Assembly: GCA_947630795.1 (NCBI GenBank)
Contig: CANRJC010000006.1
Location: 38,827 to 102,826 of the forward strand
Direction of reading: 5' to 3'
Source: an uncultured Phascolarctobacterium sp.
GTDB lineage: Bacteria; Bacillota; Negativicutes; Acidaminococcales; Acidaminococcaceae
Length of the DNA: 64,000 nucleotides
The translations under genes and the position numbers were made by a program. Shown here one piece after another: positions 44,248 to 55,063 of the stretch; position 1 is the first letter of the stretch; each line of letters starts with the position of its first letter. The notes beneath the pieces are model-generated. The model was not told the DNA's origin and made no database searches. It was given only the letters and a program-made list of their open reading frames with translations.

Positions 44248-45711
44248 TTACAGGCCCGATTTTTTTGCTTCATCCCAAAATTCGTCCAACTGAGCCAAAG
44301 AAAAATCCTGCCAGGGCCGCCCGCTCTCCTTTACGCGTTCTTCCACATATCTGAAGCGGCGGCAAAAACGATCGACGGTGCCGTTGAGGGCAGTCTCCGG
44401 CTCGATGCGGCAATGCCTAGCATAGTTCACCAAGGCAAACAACAGATCGCCGAATTCCTTTTCTGCTTCCTCTCCGCCTTGGAGCAAAACTTCCCGCAAT
44501 TCGTTTGATTCTTCTTCTACTTTGTCCCACACCGGCCCTTGCTCTTGCCAATCGAAGCCGACCTTGGCCGCCTTTCCTTGAACTTTGTACGCTCGAAGCA
44601 GAGCAGGCAGACCTTTGGCCACTCCGTCCAAAGCGCTGTGTCTTTCTTGTTTTTCCTGCTGCTTGATGGCATCCCAGTTCACCAGAACTTCCGAGCTGTT
44701 TGCTACTTTAGCGGTGCCGAACACATGAGGATGTCGGTGAATAAGTTTTTCCGTCACTCGATCGATGACGCTTTGCAGATCGAAAAGGCCGGCCTCTTCG
44801 GCCATTTGCGCATGAAAGACCACCTGCATCAAAACATCGCCCAGTTCTTCCTCCATATTGTCCGCATCCTCGGCATCCACCGCTTCAATATATTCATAGG
44901 CTTCTTCGATCAAATTGGAACGGATGCTGGCAAAGGTCTGCTCTCTGTCCCAGGGGCAGCCTTCAGGAGCCCGCAAGGCTGCCATCACCTCCGCCAACGG
45001 GCGAATGTCGGCGCCGGTCTTCCCCTGAAATTTTTCTGCCTGAGCCAGCGGCGGCACGTAGAGGCTGGTGAGATGGTCTATATTTTGCTGTCGATCCAAT
45101 TCGTAAAGAGAAAGGGCTCGGCACTCTGCCTCCGGCAACCCCAGATGATAAAGATAAAAAACTTTTGCTTCATCGGGAAGAGCCTCCATCAGCGCCAGCT
45201 TGCAGTCGCTGGCCACCAAACGGCTGTAAAGCTGGGTGAGCAAAAGAGGACAGCTGCCTGCCCGGGCCAATGCTTTTTCATCCTGAGCATCGGCTATGCA
45301 GAGCCCGGCGGAAGGATCGAGCCCCAAGGCCGCATAAGCCACATCCAAAAAACTCATAGCGGGTTTGATCTCCAACTCTACGCCCGCAACCGGTGCCTGC
45401 TGCCGCAGCAGCCGTACCGTTTCTTCCGCCACCATGGGGCTGCCGGGCACGGCATAGACGACGTCTTCCCGGGCCGCTGCCTGCAGTAAACGTTGACATA
45501 CTGCGTTGTAAACTTCGGCAAAAGAGCTCCCTCCCTCGTAAAGATCGTCGCAACTGCCGAAGTCGATGCCTTCGGCCTGCAGCCTTTCCACCAAAGGATG
45601 GCGGGCAGTGCGCAACACTACCCTGCTATTGCTCTTCAACAAGCGCAAACTTTCTAATGATAATTGTTCGTAGGCTCCCGGTCCGAGACCGATCACAGTA
45701 AGTTTAGCCAT
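44248..45711 (-). CDS. mazG: YabN-type fusion: tetrapyrrole-methylase-like domain + MazG nucleotide pyrophosphohydrolase
   Basis: A 487-residue fusion. Residues 1-225 are a SAM-dependent tetrapyrrole-methylase-like fold (VIGLGPGAYEQLSLESLRLL at the start, DVVYAVPGSPMVAEETV). Residues 240-487 hold two MazG helical units. The first has CPWDREQTFASIRSNLIEEA and EEELGDVLMQVVFHAQMA, with the EExxD-type Mg site. The second has EEAEKEFGDLLFALVNYAR. MazG hydrolyses nucleoside triphosphates. The methylase-like part has no proven substrate in this context. It follows the flippase gene by 15 bases, as in Bacillus yabM-yabN. Confidence 0.92.
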   Translation of the reverse strand: MAKLTVIGLGPGAYEQLSLESLRLLKSNSRVVLRTARHPLVERLQAEGIDFGSCDDLYEGGSSFAEVYNAVCQRLLQAAAREDVVYAVPGSPMVAEETVRLLRQQAPVAGVELEIKPAMSFLDVAYAALGLDPSAGLCIADAQDEKALARAGSCPLLLTQLYSRLVASDCKLALMEALPDEAKVFYLYHLGLPEAECRALSLYELDRQQNIDHLTSLYVPPLAQAEKFQGKTGADIRPLAEVMAALRAPEGCPWDREQTFASIRSNLIEEAYEYIEAVDAEDADNMEEELGDVLMQVVFHAQMAEEAGLFDLQSVIDRVTEKLIHRHPHVFGTAKVANSSEVLVNWDAIKQQEKQERHSALDGVAKGLPALLRAYKVQGKAAKVGFDWQEQGPVWDKVEEESNELREVLLQGGEEAEKEFGDLLFALVNYARHCRIEPETALNGTVDRFCRRFRYVEERVKESGRPWQDFSLAQLDEFWDEAKKSGL

Positions 45712-45726
45712 ATTCAGCCTTCTTTC

Positions 45727-47292
45727 TTATTTGAACAGCTTCCCCGCGACCGGCAAAGCCGCCGCTTCTTCTTTGGTGATGATGCGCAAAAGCGCCGCAA
45801 GCGCAATGTAGAGGACCGCCGCCCCCAAAATGGCTGCTGCCGTAGCTCCTGCCATGCCCAAACTAACATCTAGAGTATTGTATATGAGCCCTGCCCCTGC
45901 CGCCGTGAGAGCAGCTGCCAAAGCGATCTTGCCCAACTGCTGCCAAGGGCAGCTCGACCCCAGCCGCCACAAGGCGTAAAGATTTAAAAAGGCGCAAGCT
46001 CCGTAACCGATGTTGGTGGCCTGAGCAGCTCCCGCTATGTTCCAAGCTCTGTCGGTAAGGATGCAGAGCGCTGCTGTCTTTAAGGCCAAGCCCGCCAGCA
46101 TGTGATACATAGGCAGTTTAGTGCGGCCCAAGCCTTGCAACAGACCGGTCGTCACCTGCTGCAGACCCAAAAGACAAATGGCCGGTCCGCTGTGAGCGAT
46201 GGCCGCAGCGGCTCCCCCTGTGGCGAACAATAGCTGTCCCACCGGCTCTGCCAAAACGGAAAGGCCCATGGCTGCCGGCAGTGTGATGGCCAAGCAAAGT
46301 TTAAGGGCAGTGGCAGCTCGCTTGCGCAAAGTTTCTTTATCCCCCAGCACGGAGAGGGCGGCGACTGCCGGCACTATGCTCGTGGCCAAAGAGGCTGTGG
46401 GTATGGTGGCCATCATCACCAACGGCTGGGCCATGCCGGTCAAATAACCGAAGAGAGCGGTCGAGCGGCTGATGTCAAAACCGGCGGCGATGAGCTGCCG
46501 CGGCACCAGCAGCAAGTCCAACAAACTGTTGAGAGGCACCAAGATGTTGGCGCAAGACACCGGCAGAGCCAAGCGAAAAAGTTTCTTTAAAATAGCGGAG
46601 GCTCCCAGTATCTTCTCTCCCTCTTCGGCGGGAGGAGGCAGGCGGCCGCATTTGCCGTAATAAAAGTAAAAACAAGTCAATACCACGAGGCCCGTCACCG
46701 TACCGGGCACTGCTCCGAAGGCAGCGCCGGCGGCTGCGTACTCCAGACCGAGGGGCAAAAGGTACCAAGCCAAGGCCAACATGGCCGTGACCCGCACTAT
46801 TTGCTCCAGCACCTGACTGAGCGCAGGCGGTGTCATCAACTGTTGCCCTTGAAAATATCCCCGAAAGCTGGCCAAGACGGTGGCGAAGAACACTGCCGGC
46901 GTGAGAGCCAAAAGGCCCCAATAGGCCCTGCTGTCCTGTAAGAGCCCCGCCTGTACCAAGACGGAAGCTCCCGCAGCCAAAAGAACGGCCAACAGCAGGC
47001 CGAAGCCTGCCATAGCCAACAAGGTGAGGCGAAAAATGCGCCTGACGCTGCCGTAAGCTCCTTTAGCCAAATTTTCCGAGACCAAAATGGAAATAGCCAC
47101 AGGCAGACCGGCTGAAGACACAGCCAAGAGCAATAGATAAATGGGATAGGCCATCTGATAAAGGCCTATGCCTTCACCGCCTAAAAGCCGAGAGAGGAGG
47201 ATGCGATTGACTGAGCCTATGACTTTTACGGTCATACCTGCTGCGGTAAGGATGAGGGCTCCCCGCAGAAAGCCTTCTTTGACGGGTCTCAC
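45727..47292 (-). CDS. MOP-superfamily polysaccharide/lipid flippase (SpoVB/YabM type)
   Basis: A 521-residue inner-membrane protein with about 14 hydrophobic helices. FLRGALILTAAGMTVKVIGSVNRILLSR at the start (shown in part) and GGEGIGLYQMAYPIYLLLLA are typical of the SpoVB/MurJ-like branch. It probably flips a lipid-linked glycan precursor. The GTG start at 47292 follows AGGAGG with seven bases between; the upstream in-frame codons have no site. It sits between mfd and yabN/mazG exactly where yabM sits in Bacillus. Lipid II is one possible substrate. Confidence 0.87.
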   Translation of the reverse strand: MRPVKEGFLRGALILTAAGMTVKVIGSVNRILLSRLLGGEGIGLYQMAYPIYLLLLAVSSAGLPVAISILVSENLAKGAYGSVRRIFRLTLLAMAGFGLLLAVLLAAGASVLVQAGLLQDSRAYWGLLALTPAVFFATVLASFRGYFQGQQLMTPPALSQVLEQIVRVTAMLALAWYLLPLGLEYAAAGAAFGAVPGTVTGLVVLTCFYFYYGKCGRLPPPAEEGEKILGASAILKKLFRLALPVSCANILVPLNSLLDLLLVPRQLIAAGFDISRSTALFGYLTGMAQPLVMMATIPTASLATSIVPAVAALSVLGDKETLRKRAATALKLCLAITLPAAMGLSVLAEPVGQLLFATGGAAAAIAHSGPAICLLGLQQVTTGLLQGLGRTKLPMYHMLAGLALKTAALCILTDRAWNIAGAAQATNIGYGACAFLNLYALWRLGSSCPWQQLGKIALAAALTAAGAGLIYNTLDVSLGMAGATAAAILGAAVLYIALAALLRIITKEEAAALPVAGKLFK

Positions 47293-47353
47293 TTCTCTCC
47301 CTCCTTTCTTGCGGCCGTGCCCTGAGCTTTTCGATCTTGCCGCTTTTAGCAAC

Positions 47354-50300
47354 CTATCGCCGCTCTTTGCTCAGCAATTTTATCATAATATCTTCCGACC
47401 ATTTTAGAGGATCTGTTTCATCGCTCTCCGCTCTGTAAGTCAATTGAGGCGGGGGCCCGGCTTTATAGGCGAGCCTGCCCCTGTTGATCTTCAACAGCTC
47501 GGCGACGACCTCGGGGGCTACCGGTGCCCCGGGAGCGAAGACCAAACGGATCTGATTCTTCCCGACGCTGATGTCTCTCACCTTCAGCAAACGGCAGAGC
47601 GCCCTGAGACAGGCCAGCCGCCATAACCTCTCCACTTCCGGCGGCGGTGCCCCGAAACGATCGATCAATTCGTCTAAAAAGTCGTCTCTGTCCTGCCATT
47701 GCATTTCGGCAAAGCGCCGATACACTTCCATTTTGAAGCGGGGCTCGGCGATGTAGTCGTCGGGGATGTAGGCATCGCCGGAAATCTCCAGTATCGGCTC
47801 CGGCTCGATCTTTTTTGTTTGCCCCTGCTGCAAACGAGCGATGGCTTCTTCCAATAATTGACAGTAGGTGGCAAAGCCTACGCTGGCGATGTGACCGTGT
47901 TGCTGTGCCCCCAGTATGTTGCCTGCCCCCCGCACTTCCAGATCGCGCATGGCGATCTTGAAGCCCGCTCCCAATTCGGTGAAGTCGCGGATGGCGCTGA
48001 GCCGCTTTTCCGCCACCTCCGAAAGAGCTTTATGTGGTTGATAGAGAAAATAGGCGTAAGCCAAACGGGAAGACCGACCCACTCTGCCCCGCAATTGATA
48101 GAGCTGCGAGAGCCCATAGCGGTCCGCTCCCTCCACGATGATGGTGTTGGCCAAAGGAACATCCAGTCCGTTCTCCACGATGGTAGTGCTGAGCAAAAGA
48201 TCGCAGTCGCCCTCGTAGAAGCTGAGCATCACATCTTCCAATGATTCTTCCGTCATGCGGCCGTGCCCTACTTTGATCCGCACTTCCGGCACCAACCGCT
48301 GCAACCGGGCCGCCAGACCCGCAAGGCCGCTGATCCGATTATAAACGTAAAAGATGCGACCTCCTCGCCGCAATTCCCGACGAATTGCTTCCCGCACCAA
48401 TGCATCGTCGTATTCGGCCACATAGGTCTGCACCGGCAGCCTATCTTCCGGCGGCGACTCGATGACGCTCATGTCTCGGGTCTTCACCATGGCCATGTGC
48501 AGAGTGCGGGGGATGGGCGTAGCGGAAAGAGTCAGCACGTCGATATCGCTGCGCCAACGTTTCAATTTTTCTTTTTGGGCTACGCCGAAGCGCTGCTCTT
48601 CGTCGATGATCAAAAGGCCCAAGTCTTTAAAACTCACATCCGGCTGCAAGAGCCGATGAGTGCCGATCAAAAGATCCACGCTGCCTCGGGCCGTTTCTTC
48701 CAAAATGCGCCGCTCTTCTTGAGCGCTGCAAAATCGATTCAAAAGGGCGATGTTTACCCCGAAGGGTTGCATCCTCTCCTCTAAAGTCAAATAGTGCTGC
48801 TGCCCCAGCACGGTGGTAGGCACCAACAGGGCCACCTGCTTGCCGCCCATGATGCATTTGAAAGCGGCCCTCGCCGCCACCTCGGTCTTGCCGTAGCCGG
48901 CGTCTCCGCACAGCAGGCGGTCCATGGGCCGTGGCTGCTCCATATCTGCCTTGATCTCGGCGATGGCCTGCAGCTGGTCGGGAGTTTCTTCAAAAGGAAA
49001 AGCTTCTTCGAATTCTTTCTGTTGAGGAGTGTCGGCTTCGAAAGCGTGGCCCGGCTGCACCTGTCTTTGGGCGTAGAGCCGCACCAATTCTTCCGCCAGC
49101 ACGCTGACGGCCTGCGCCGCTTTTTTCGTGGCCCGCCGCCAATCGGCGCCTCCCATGCGGGAAAGTTTGGGAGCATCTTCGCCTCCCACGTAGCGATGCA
49201 ACTGCCCCACCTGATCTGTGGCCACGTAAAGGCGGTCGCCGCCGGCATAGACGAGACGAAGGAAGTCTCGGCGGCTGCCGCCCACTTCCAAAGTTTCCAC
49301 CCCTTCGTAACGGCCGATGCCGTGAGTGCGATGGACTACATAGTCGCCTGCCTTGATGTCGGAAAAATATTGCAGCTGGGCCCCCTGCCCTTTGCGAGGC
49401 AGACGGCGGCGCTTTTGACTGCCGAAAATATCTTTTTCCGTCAGCAGCAGCCAATCCGTTTGCGCAAAGCGAAAGCCATGATCTATTTCGCCGAAGATCA
49501 AATTGACGGAACCGGACACATAGCCGTTTTCTCCGTAAAGAGCGGGCAACCCCTGCCCCTTCAAACTTTCGGCGAAGGAGCGGGCTTTGATGCTCGTGTC
49601 CAGCATGATGACGGGGCTCAGCCCTTCTTTGAGGAAAGAGCGAAGATCGTCCATCAAAAGGGCCGTGTTTTTATTGTAAGGCGCAGCTTGGGCCGCATTT
49701 GCTTTGATAACGGGAAGATCGCTTTGATGGCTGTGGCCTAAAACGCTGGCCAGCAGCACCCCGTTGTTTTTGCATTGCTCTTCCAATTCCTCAACGTCGA
49801 ACAATTCTAAGCGATGCTCGCTATTTTCCGCCAGCACTTTTTCCGCCAGTTCAAAAACTCGGGCCGGTTCGTCCATCACCGTCAACGTATCGGGATGACA
49901 GTGGGCGAAGAGAGGCGCTGTTTCCTCTCCGTCTTCTGCAAAAGCGATGGGAGCAATGGCGGCCGTCTGCAGTTCTTTCGAACTGCGCTGATTTTCGATG
50001 GAAAAATCGCGCAGGCTGTCGATCTCTTTGTCGAACCATTCGATGCGCAGCGGCACAGAAGAATTGATGGGATAAACATCCATGATGCCGCCCCGCAAAG
50101 CGAACTGTCCAAGCCCATCCACCTGCGGGCAGCGTTCGTAGCCTGAAGCCGCGAGCCACTCGATCACAGCCTGCCGATCGATGCTGTCTCCCACTTTAAG
50201 AGAGAGGCGGGCCCGCTCTTTTGAAAGAGGGTGCGGTTGTTTTTGCAGGAAAGCTTCGGCCGTGATGAAGGCGATCCCTCTGACTTCACCGGCCAAAATG

Positions 50301-50629
50301 CTCAAAGCGGCGCTGCGGGCGGCAGCCACTTCCAAGCCCTCCGCCGTCACTGCCGGCCGCGGCAGCGAAAAAGGATAGAGCTCTTGTGCCGGCAGGTCCG
50401 GATAAAGATAGGCGGCCGCGCGGCGATAACTTTGCACTTCTTCCCTCGTGGCGCAGATGAAGGCCAGGCTGCCCCTGCCTCCCAAGACTTTATCCAAGGC
50501 AGCAAAAAAGACCGGCTTGCTGCTGGCAGTCAACCCGGTTACCACACAGGCTCTTTTTTCTTTTCGATAGGCCGCCGCCTTCTGCACGGCAGGAAGAGCG
50601 GTGAGCCTGTCCACAATAAAGTTACGCAT
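47354..50629 (-). CDS. mfd: transcription-repair coupling factor
   Basis: Removes stalled RNA polymerase at DNA lesions and recruits UvrA. The protein has about 1091 residues. It has a UvrB-like N-terminal part, a CarD-type RNA polymerase-interaction domain (GDYVVHRTHGIGRYEGVETL), and an SF2 translocase with Walker A LLCGDAGYGKTEVAARAAFK, DEEQRFGV and LTLSATPIPRTLHMAM. DVPLANTIIVEGADRYGLSQL and QLRGRVGRSSRLAYAYFLY come next, then the C-terminal TRCF domain. The ATG at 50629 has only a weak GGGG site, so the exact start is uncertain. Confidence 0.95.
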   Translation of the reverse strand: MRNFIVDRLTALPAVQKAAAYRKEKRACVVTGLTASSKPVFFAALDKVLGGRGSLAFICATREEVQSYRRAAAYLYPDLPAQELYPFSLPRPAVTAEGLEVAAARSAALSILAGEVRGIAFITAEAFLQKQPHPLSKERARLSLKVGDSIDRQAVIEWLAASGYERCPQVDGLGQFALRGGIMDVYPINSSVPLRIEWFDKEIDSLRDFSIENQRSSKELQTAAIAPIAFAEDGEETAPLFAHCHPDTLTVMDEPARVFELAEKVLAENSEHRLELFDVEELEEQCKNNGVLLASVLGHSHQSDLPVIKANAAQAAPYNKNTALLMDDLRSFLKEGLSPVIMLDTSIKARSFAESLKGQGLPALYGENGYVSGSVNLIFGEIDHGFRFAQTDWLLLTEKDIFGSQKRRRLPRKGQGAQLQYFSDIKAGDYVVHRTHGIGRYEGVETLEVGGSRRDFLRLVYAGGDRLYVATDQVGQLHRYVGGEDAPKLSRMGGADWRRATKKAAQAVSVLAEELVRLYAQRQVQPGHAFEADTPQQKEFEEAFPFEETPDQLQAIAEIKADMEQPRPMDRLLCGDAGYGKTEVAARAAFKCIMGGKQVALLVPTTVLGQQHYLTLEERMQPFGVNIALLNRFCSAQEERRILEETARGSVDLLIGTHRLLQPDVSFKDLGLLIIDEEQRFGVAQKEKLKRWRSDIDVLTLSATPIPRTLHMAMVKTRDMSVIESPPEDRLPVQTYVAEYDDALVREAIRRELRRGGRIFYVYNRISGLAGLAARLQRLVPEVRIKVGHGRMTEESLEDVMLSFYEGDCDLLLSTTIVENGLDVPLANTIIVEGADRYGLSQLYQLRGRVGRSSRLAYAYFLYQPHKALSEVAEKRLSAIRDFTELGAGFKIAMRDLEVRGAGNILGAQQHGHIASVGFATYCQLLEEAIARLQQGQTKKIEPEPILEISGDAYIPDDYIAEPRFKMEVYRRFAEMQWQDRDDFLDELIDRFGAPPPEVERLWRLACLRALCRLLKVRDISVGKNQIRLVFAPGAPVAPEVVAELLKINRGRLAYKAGPPPQLTYRAESDETDPLKWSEDIMIKLLSKERR

Positions 50630-50682
50630 AGACCCCAAGGGAGCGAGATCGCCGCACTGACGATCTGCTCCGGGCAAATATT

Positions 50683-50741
50683 GCCGCCTGAGGCGGCGTT
50701 AAAAAGCAAAAGCAGCACAGGAAGCAGGCTCTTCTCCTGCT
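50683..50741 (-). terminator. candidate terminator region after glpX
   Basis: Minus strand AGCAGG/CCTGCT stem, a T-rich GCTTTTGCTTTTT nearby, then a GCCGCC/GGCGGC hairpin. None is a textbook terminator; together they may stop glpX transcripts before mfd. Confidence 0.35.
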
Positions 50742-50764
50742 CCCTATGCCGAAACGCTTGCGTT

Positions 50765-51727
50765 TTACAGTTTAACGTTGAAATTCTTGCGGTCGAAGCG
50801 ATGGATAGTATCGATCAATCTTACGGTGCCGGTGCTGTAGCGAGCAAGAATGGTGTGAGTACGCACGCCGCCGCCGAAATAGCGCAGACCGTGGAGCATG
50901 TTGCAGTTGGTGATGGCCGTGGCCGAGAACAGGCAGTCGTCGCCTTTCACCAGATCGTCCAAAGTCAGCACTTTTTTCAGATCGCTGATACCCATTTTAT
51001 TGCAACGCAGAGCCTGGGCTTCGTTCTCCACATAGAGACGGGCCTGCATGTCGCCGCCCAAACATTTGATGGCTACCGCTCCGATCACGCCCTCGGGGGC
51101 GCCGCCTCTGCCCACATACATATGGACGCCGGTACCTTCGATGCCTACTTCGACGACGGGATTCACATCGCCGTCGGTGATGAGGGAGATGCGGGCGCCG
51201 GCGCTGGAGATCTCTTCAATAAGAGGATAGTGTCTCTCTCTGTCCAACAGCACGACGTTCAGGTCGCTGACCCGCCGATTCAGGGCTTTGGCCACCCGCT
51301 GCAGATTTTCTTTGATAGGCGCGTCGATATCGATGCAGCCTTTGGCTCTGGGACCTACGGCGATCTTATCCATGTACATGTCGGGAGCGTGGAGAAGACA
51401 GCCCTTGGGCGCTACGGCGAGGACCGCGATAGCTCCGGGCATGCCCTTGGCTACCAGATTAGTGCCCTCTACCGGGTCTACGGCGATATCTACTTCAGAG
51501 CCGCCGGCGCCTACATGCTCGCCGATATAAAGCATCGGCGCTTCGTCCATCTCGCCTTCGCCGATGACCACGGTGCCGCTGATGTTGACGGTATCGAAGA
51601 TCTGGCGCATGGCATCTACAGCCAGCCCGTCGGCGCCGTTCTTATCGCCTCTGCCGACCAAACGGCCGCAGGCTACCGCAGCAGCCTCGGTGACCCGAGC
51701 AAATTCCATAGACAGTTCTCTCTTCAT
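50765..51727 (-). CDS. glpX: class II fructose-1,6-bisphosphatase
   Basis: Gluconeogenic phosphatase, GlpX type. The 320 residues include ATEAAAVACGRLVGRGDKNGAD-like sequence (TEAAAVACGRLVGRGDK), VVIGEGEMDEAPMLYIGE and the metal site AVDPVEGTNLVAKGMPGA. MYVGRGGAPEGVIGAVAIKCLGG completes the GlpX signature. The ATG at 51727 follows GAGGAGTGAAAAGGTA; a second ATG 18 bases upstream is less likely. It has its own promoter. Confidence 0.95.
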   Translation of the reverse strand: MKRELSMEFARVTEAAAVACGRLVGRGDKNGADGLAVDAMRQIFDTVNISGTVVIGEGEMDEAPMLYIGEHVGAGGSEVDIAVDPVEGTNLVAKGMPGAIAVLAVAPKGCLLHAPDMYMDKIAVGPRAKGCIDIDAPIKENLQRVAKALNRRVSDLNVVLLDRERHYPLIEEISSAGARISLITDGDVNPVVEVGIEGTGVHMYVGRGGAPEGVIGAVAIKCLGGDMQARLYVENEAQALRCNKMGISDLKKVLTLDDLVKGDDCLFSATAITNCNMLHGLRYFGGGVRTHTILARYSTGTVRLIDTIHRFDRKNFNVKL

Positions 51728-51786
51728 TACCTTTTCACTCCTCATCCTAAGTACTTACGGGGATATAGTCTACGCTAACCACTTAT

Positions 51787-51814
51787 ATTATACACTTTTA
51801 TCGCTGTTCTGCAA
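51787..51814 (-). promoter_or_regulatory. promoter of glpX
   Basis: Minus strand TTGCAG, 16-base spacer, TATAAT, about 60 bases before the ATG. Confidence 0.68.
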
Positions 51815-51836
51815 CCAAAATTTCAGAATAAAAGCT

Positions 51837-52406
51837 TCAGTTAAAATTCCAATAGCGCTCGATCAGGGTCCAAGCGATCTGCAGAGGCAGACCGAAGACC
51901 GTGTAGAGCAGCACCAAACTGAGGACCACCGCCCCCACTGCCCGGGGAAGGTCGATGATATATACCACTTGGATGGACCGCACTAAAAGAAAGAGGAGCC
52001 ACAGCACCCCCGCAAGAAAACACAGGCCCAAAAAAGGCAACCCTGTCATACCGTAGCGAGACGCCAAAAGCGCAGCCGGCGTCAGGATCAAAAAAGGCAG
52101 AGCGGTATAACCCAGCAAGCAGAGAAAACTCACCGGGTTGCCCGTCTGCCCATAGGTCTCCACTATGCCGTGGACGATGAAACCGTACAAAAGCAATATA
52201 GCCGCCGAGATGAGCATGACGCTTAAAATAAGAGCTCCCCGAACGGCTAAGGGCTGCTGAGAAAAATAGGTGTTGATGACCACGCCCCAAAAGAAGCCGG
52301 TGCTCATGCAAAAATAGCTGGCGCTGCGCCACAGGCAGGCTTGCTCAGCTACCTCCGTCATACCTGTGCTCGGCTCAAAGAGCACCTCGAAGGTCTTGCG
52401 TCTCAT
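51837..52406 (-). CDS. YIP1-family integral membrane protein
   Basis: A 189-residue protein with about five membrane helices. The soluble start RRKTFEVLFEPSTGMTEVAE is the typical YIP1 entry. Helices follow around 30-50, 58-80, 90-115, 118-142 and 158-180. Function in bacteria is not defined. It follows sppA by 11 bases as the last gene of the DUF1934-argS-pyrG-sppA operon. Confidence 0.75.
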   Translation of the reverse strand: MRRKTFEVLFEPSTGMTEVAEQACLWRSASYFCMSTGFFWGVVINTYFSQQPLAVRGALILSVMLISAAILLLYGFIVHGIVETYGQTGNPVSFLCLLGYTALPFLILTPAALLASRYGMTGLPFLGLCFLAGVLWLLFLLVRSIQVVYIIDLPRAVGAVVLSLVLLYTVFGLPLQIAWTLIERYWNFN

Positions 52407-52417
52407 GAGTGCCTCCC

Positions 52418-53377
52418 TTAACGCACCTGAGCCGTGCCCGGCTGCTCCAAGCCCAGATCGCTGTTCAAACCGGCTGCGACGGCTCCCTTAAATAAACGGG
52501 ACAGCTCCGCTCCCAACAGATATTCCCAAGGTTGAGGCTTTTCGTCTTCCAACACTTCGGGCAGACCGTCGGCTTTGAGTTTGATCTGACCCAATTTTCC
52601 CGCTTCCTGCAGGGCATCGTAGTAGTTGCCGAGCTCGTCGACCAGCCCTAAAGTCTTTGCTTGGCGGCCGGTATAGATGCGCCCGTCAGCCAGCCTCCGC
52701 ACCTGAGCTTCGTCCATCTTGCGGCCTTCAGCCACCGCATTGACGAAGTCGCCGTAGATCTCGTCTACGATATTTTGGATGAGCTGCCGCTCCTCGGGAG
52801 TCATGGGCCGATCGGCTGCCAAAATATCTTTATAGGGACCGCTTTTGATCCTATCGCTGGCGATGCCGATCTTTTTCAGCACTTCCTGTAAATTGGTATA
52901 AGGAACATAAGCTCCGATGCTGCCGGTCAAAGAAGAGGCATTGGCATAAACCTTGTCGCCGCAGGCGGCGATCCAGTAGGCTGCGCTTGTAGCACTGTCT
53001 CCCATGCTGGCCACCACCGGTTTCTTGGTGTTCTCTTTAAAACGTTTCAGCTCTCTGGCCACTTCTTCTGCCGCAGTGGCGCTGCCGCCGGGGCTGTTGA
53101 TGCGCAGGAGCACAGCTTTCACGCTGTCATCGCCGGCAGCCCGACGCAATTGCCGCATGATGCTGCCGCTCGTGACTCCTGTGCTTTTGCTCCACAGAGA
53201 AGCCGACGAAAGGCTGTCGCTGCCGGAAGTGATGGGCCCTTCGATATCGATAACTGCCACCCGATCCGGCCCTTTCACCACAGCCTTATCGCTGTTGTTG
53301 TTCCCTTTCAACAAAGAAAGGACAAAGCACATGATGGCGATGAGCAGGATGAGGCTGGTAAAAATTTTCTTGATCAT
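52418..53377 (-). CDS. sppA: signal peptide peptidase SppA
   Basis: Membrane serine protease that degrades cleaved signal peptides; short Firmicutes form of 319 residues with one S49 domain. The N-terminal membrane helix is at about 5-23. VAVIDIEGPITSGSDSL starts the fold, LLRINSPGGSATAAEEVARE is the substrate groove, and VASMGDSATSAAYWIAACGD contains the nucleophilic Ser. LTGSIGAY follows, and the catalytic Lys lies in KSGPYKDILA. Between pyrG (15-base gap) and the YIP1 gene. Confidence 0.94.
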   Translation of the reverse strand: MIKKIFTSLILLIAIMCFVLSLLKGNNNSDKAVVKGPDRVAVIDIEGPITSGSDSLSSASLWSKSTGVTSGSIMRQLRRAAGDDSVKAVLLRINSPGGSATAAEEVARELKRFKENTKKPVVASMGDSATSAAYWIAACGDKVYANASSLTGSIGAYVPYTNLQEVLKKIGIASDRIKSGPYKDILAADRPMTPEERQLIQNIVDEIYGDFVNAVAEGRKMDEAQVRRLADGRIYTGRQAKTLGLVDELGNYYDALQEAGKLGQIKLKADGLPEVLEDEKPQPWEYLLGAELSRLFKGAVAAGLNSDLGLEQPGTAQVR

Positions 53378-53392
53378 GACTCTCGGCTCCTC

Positions 53393-55063
<1,671 letters not shown>

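Noticed and set aside
50231..51778. A 515-codon open frame on the plus strand
   Set aside because: Antisense to mfd and glpX; a shadow frame.
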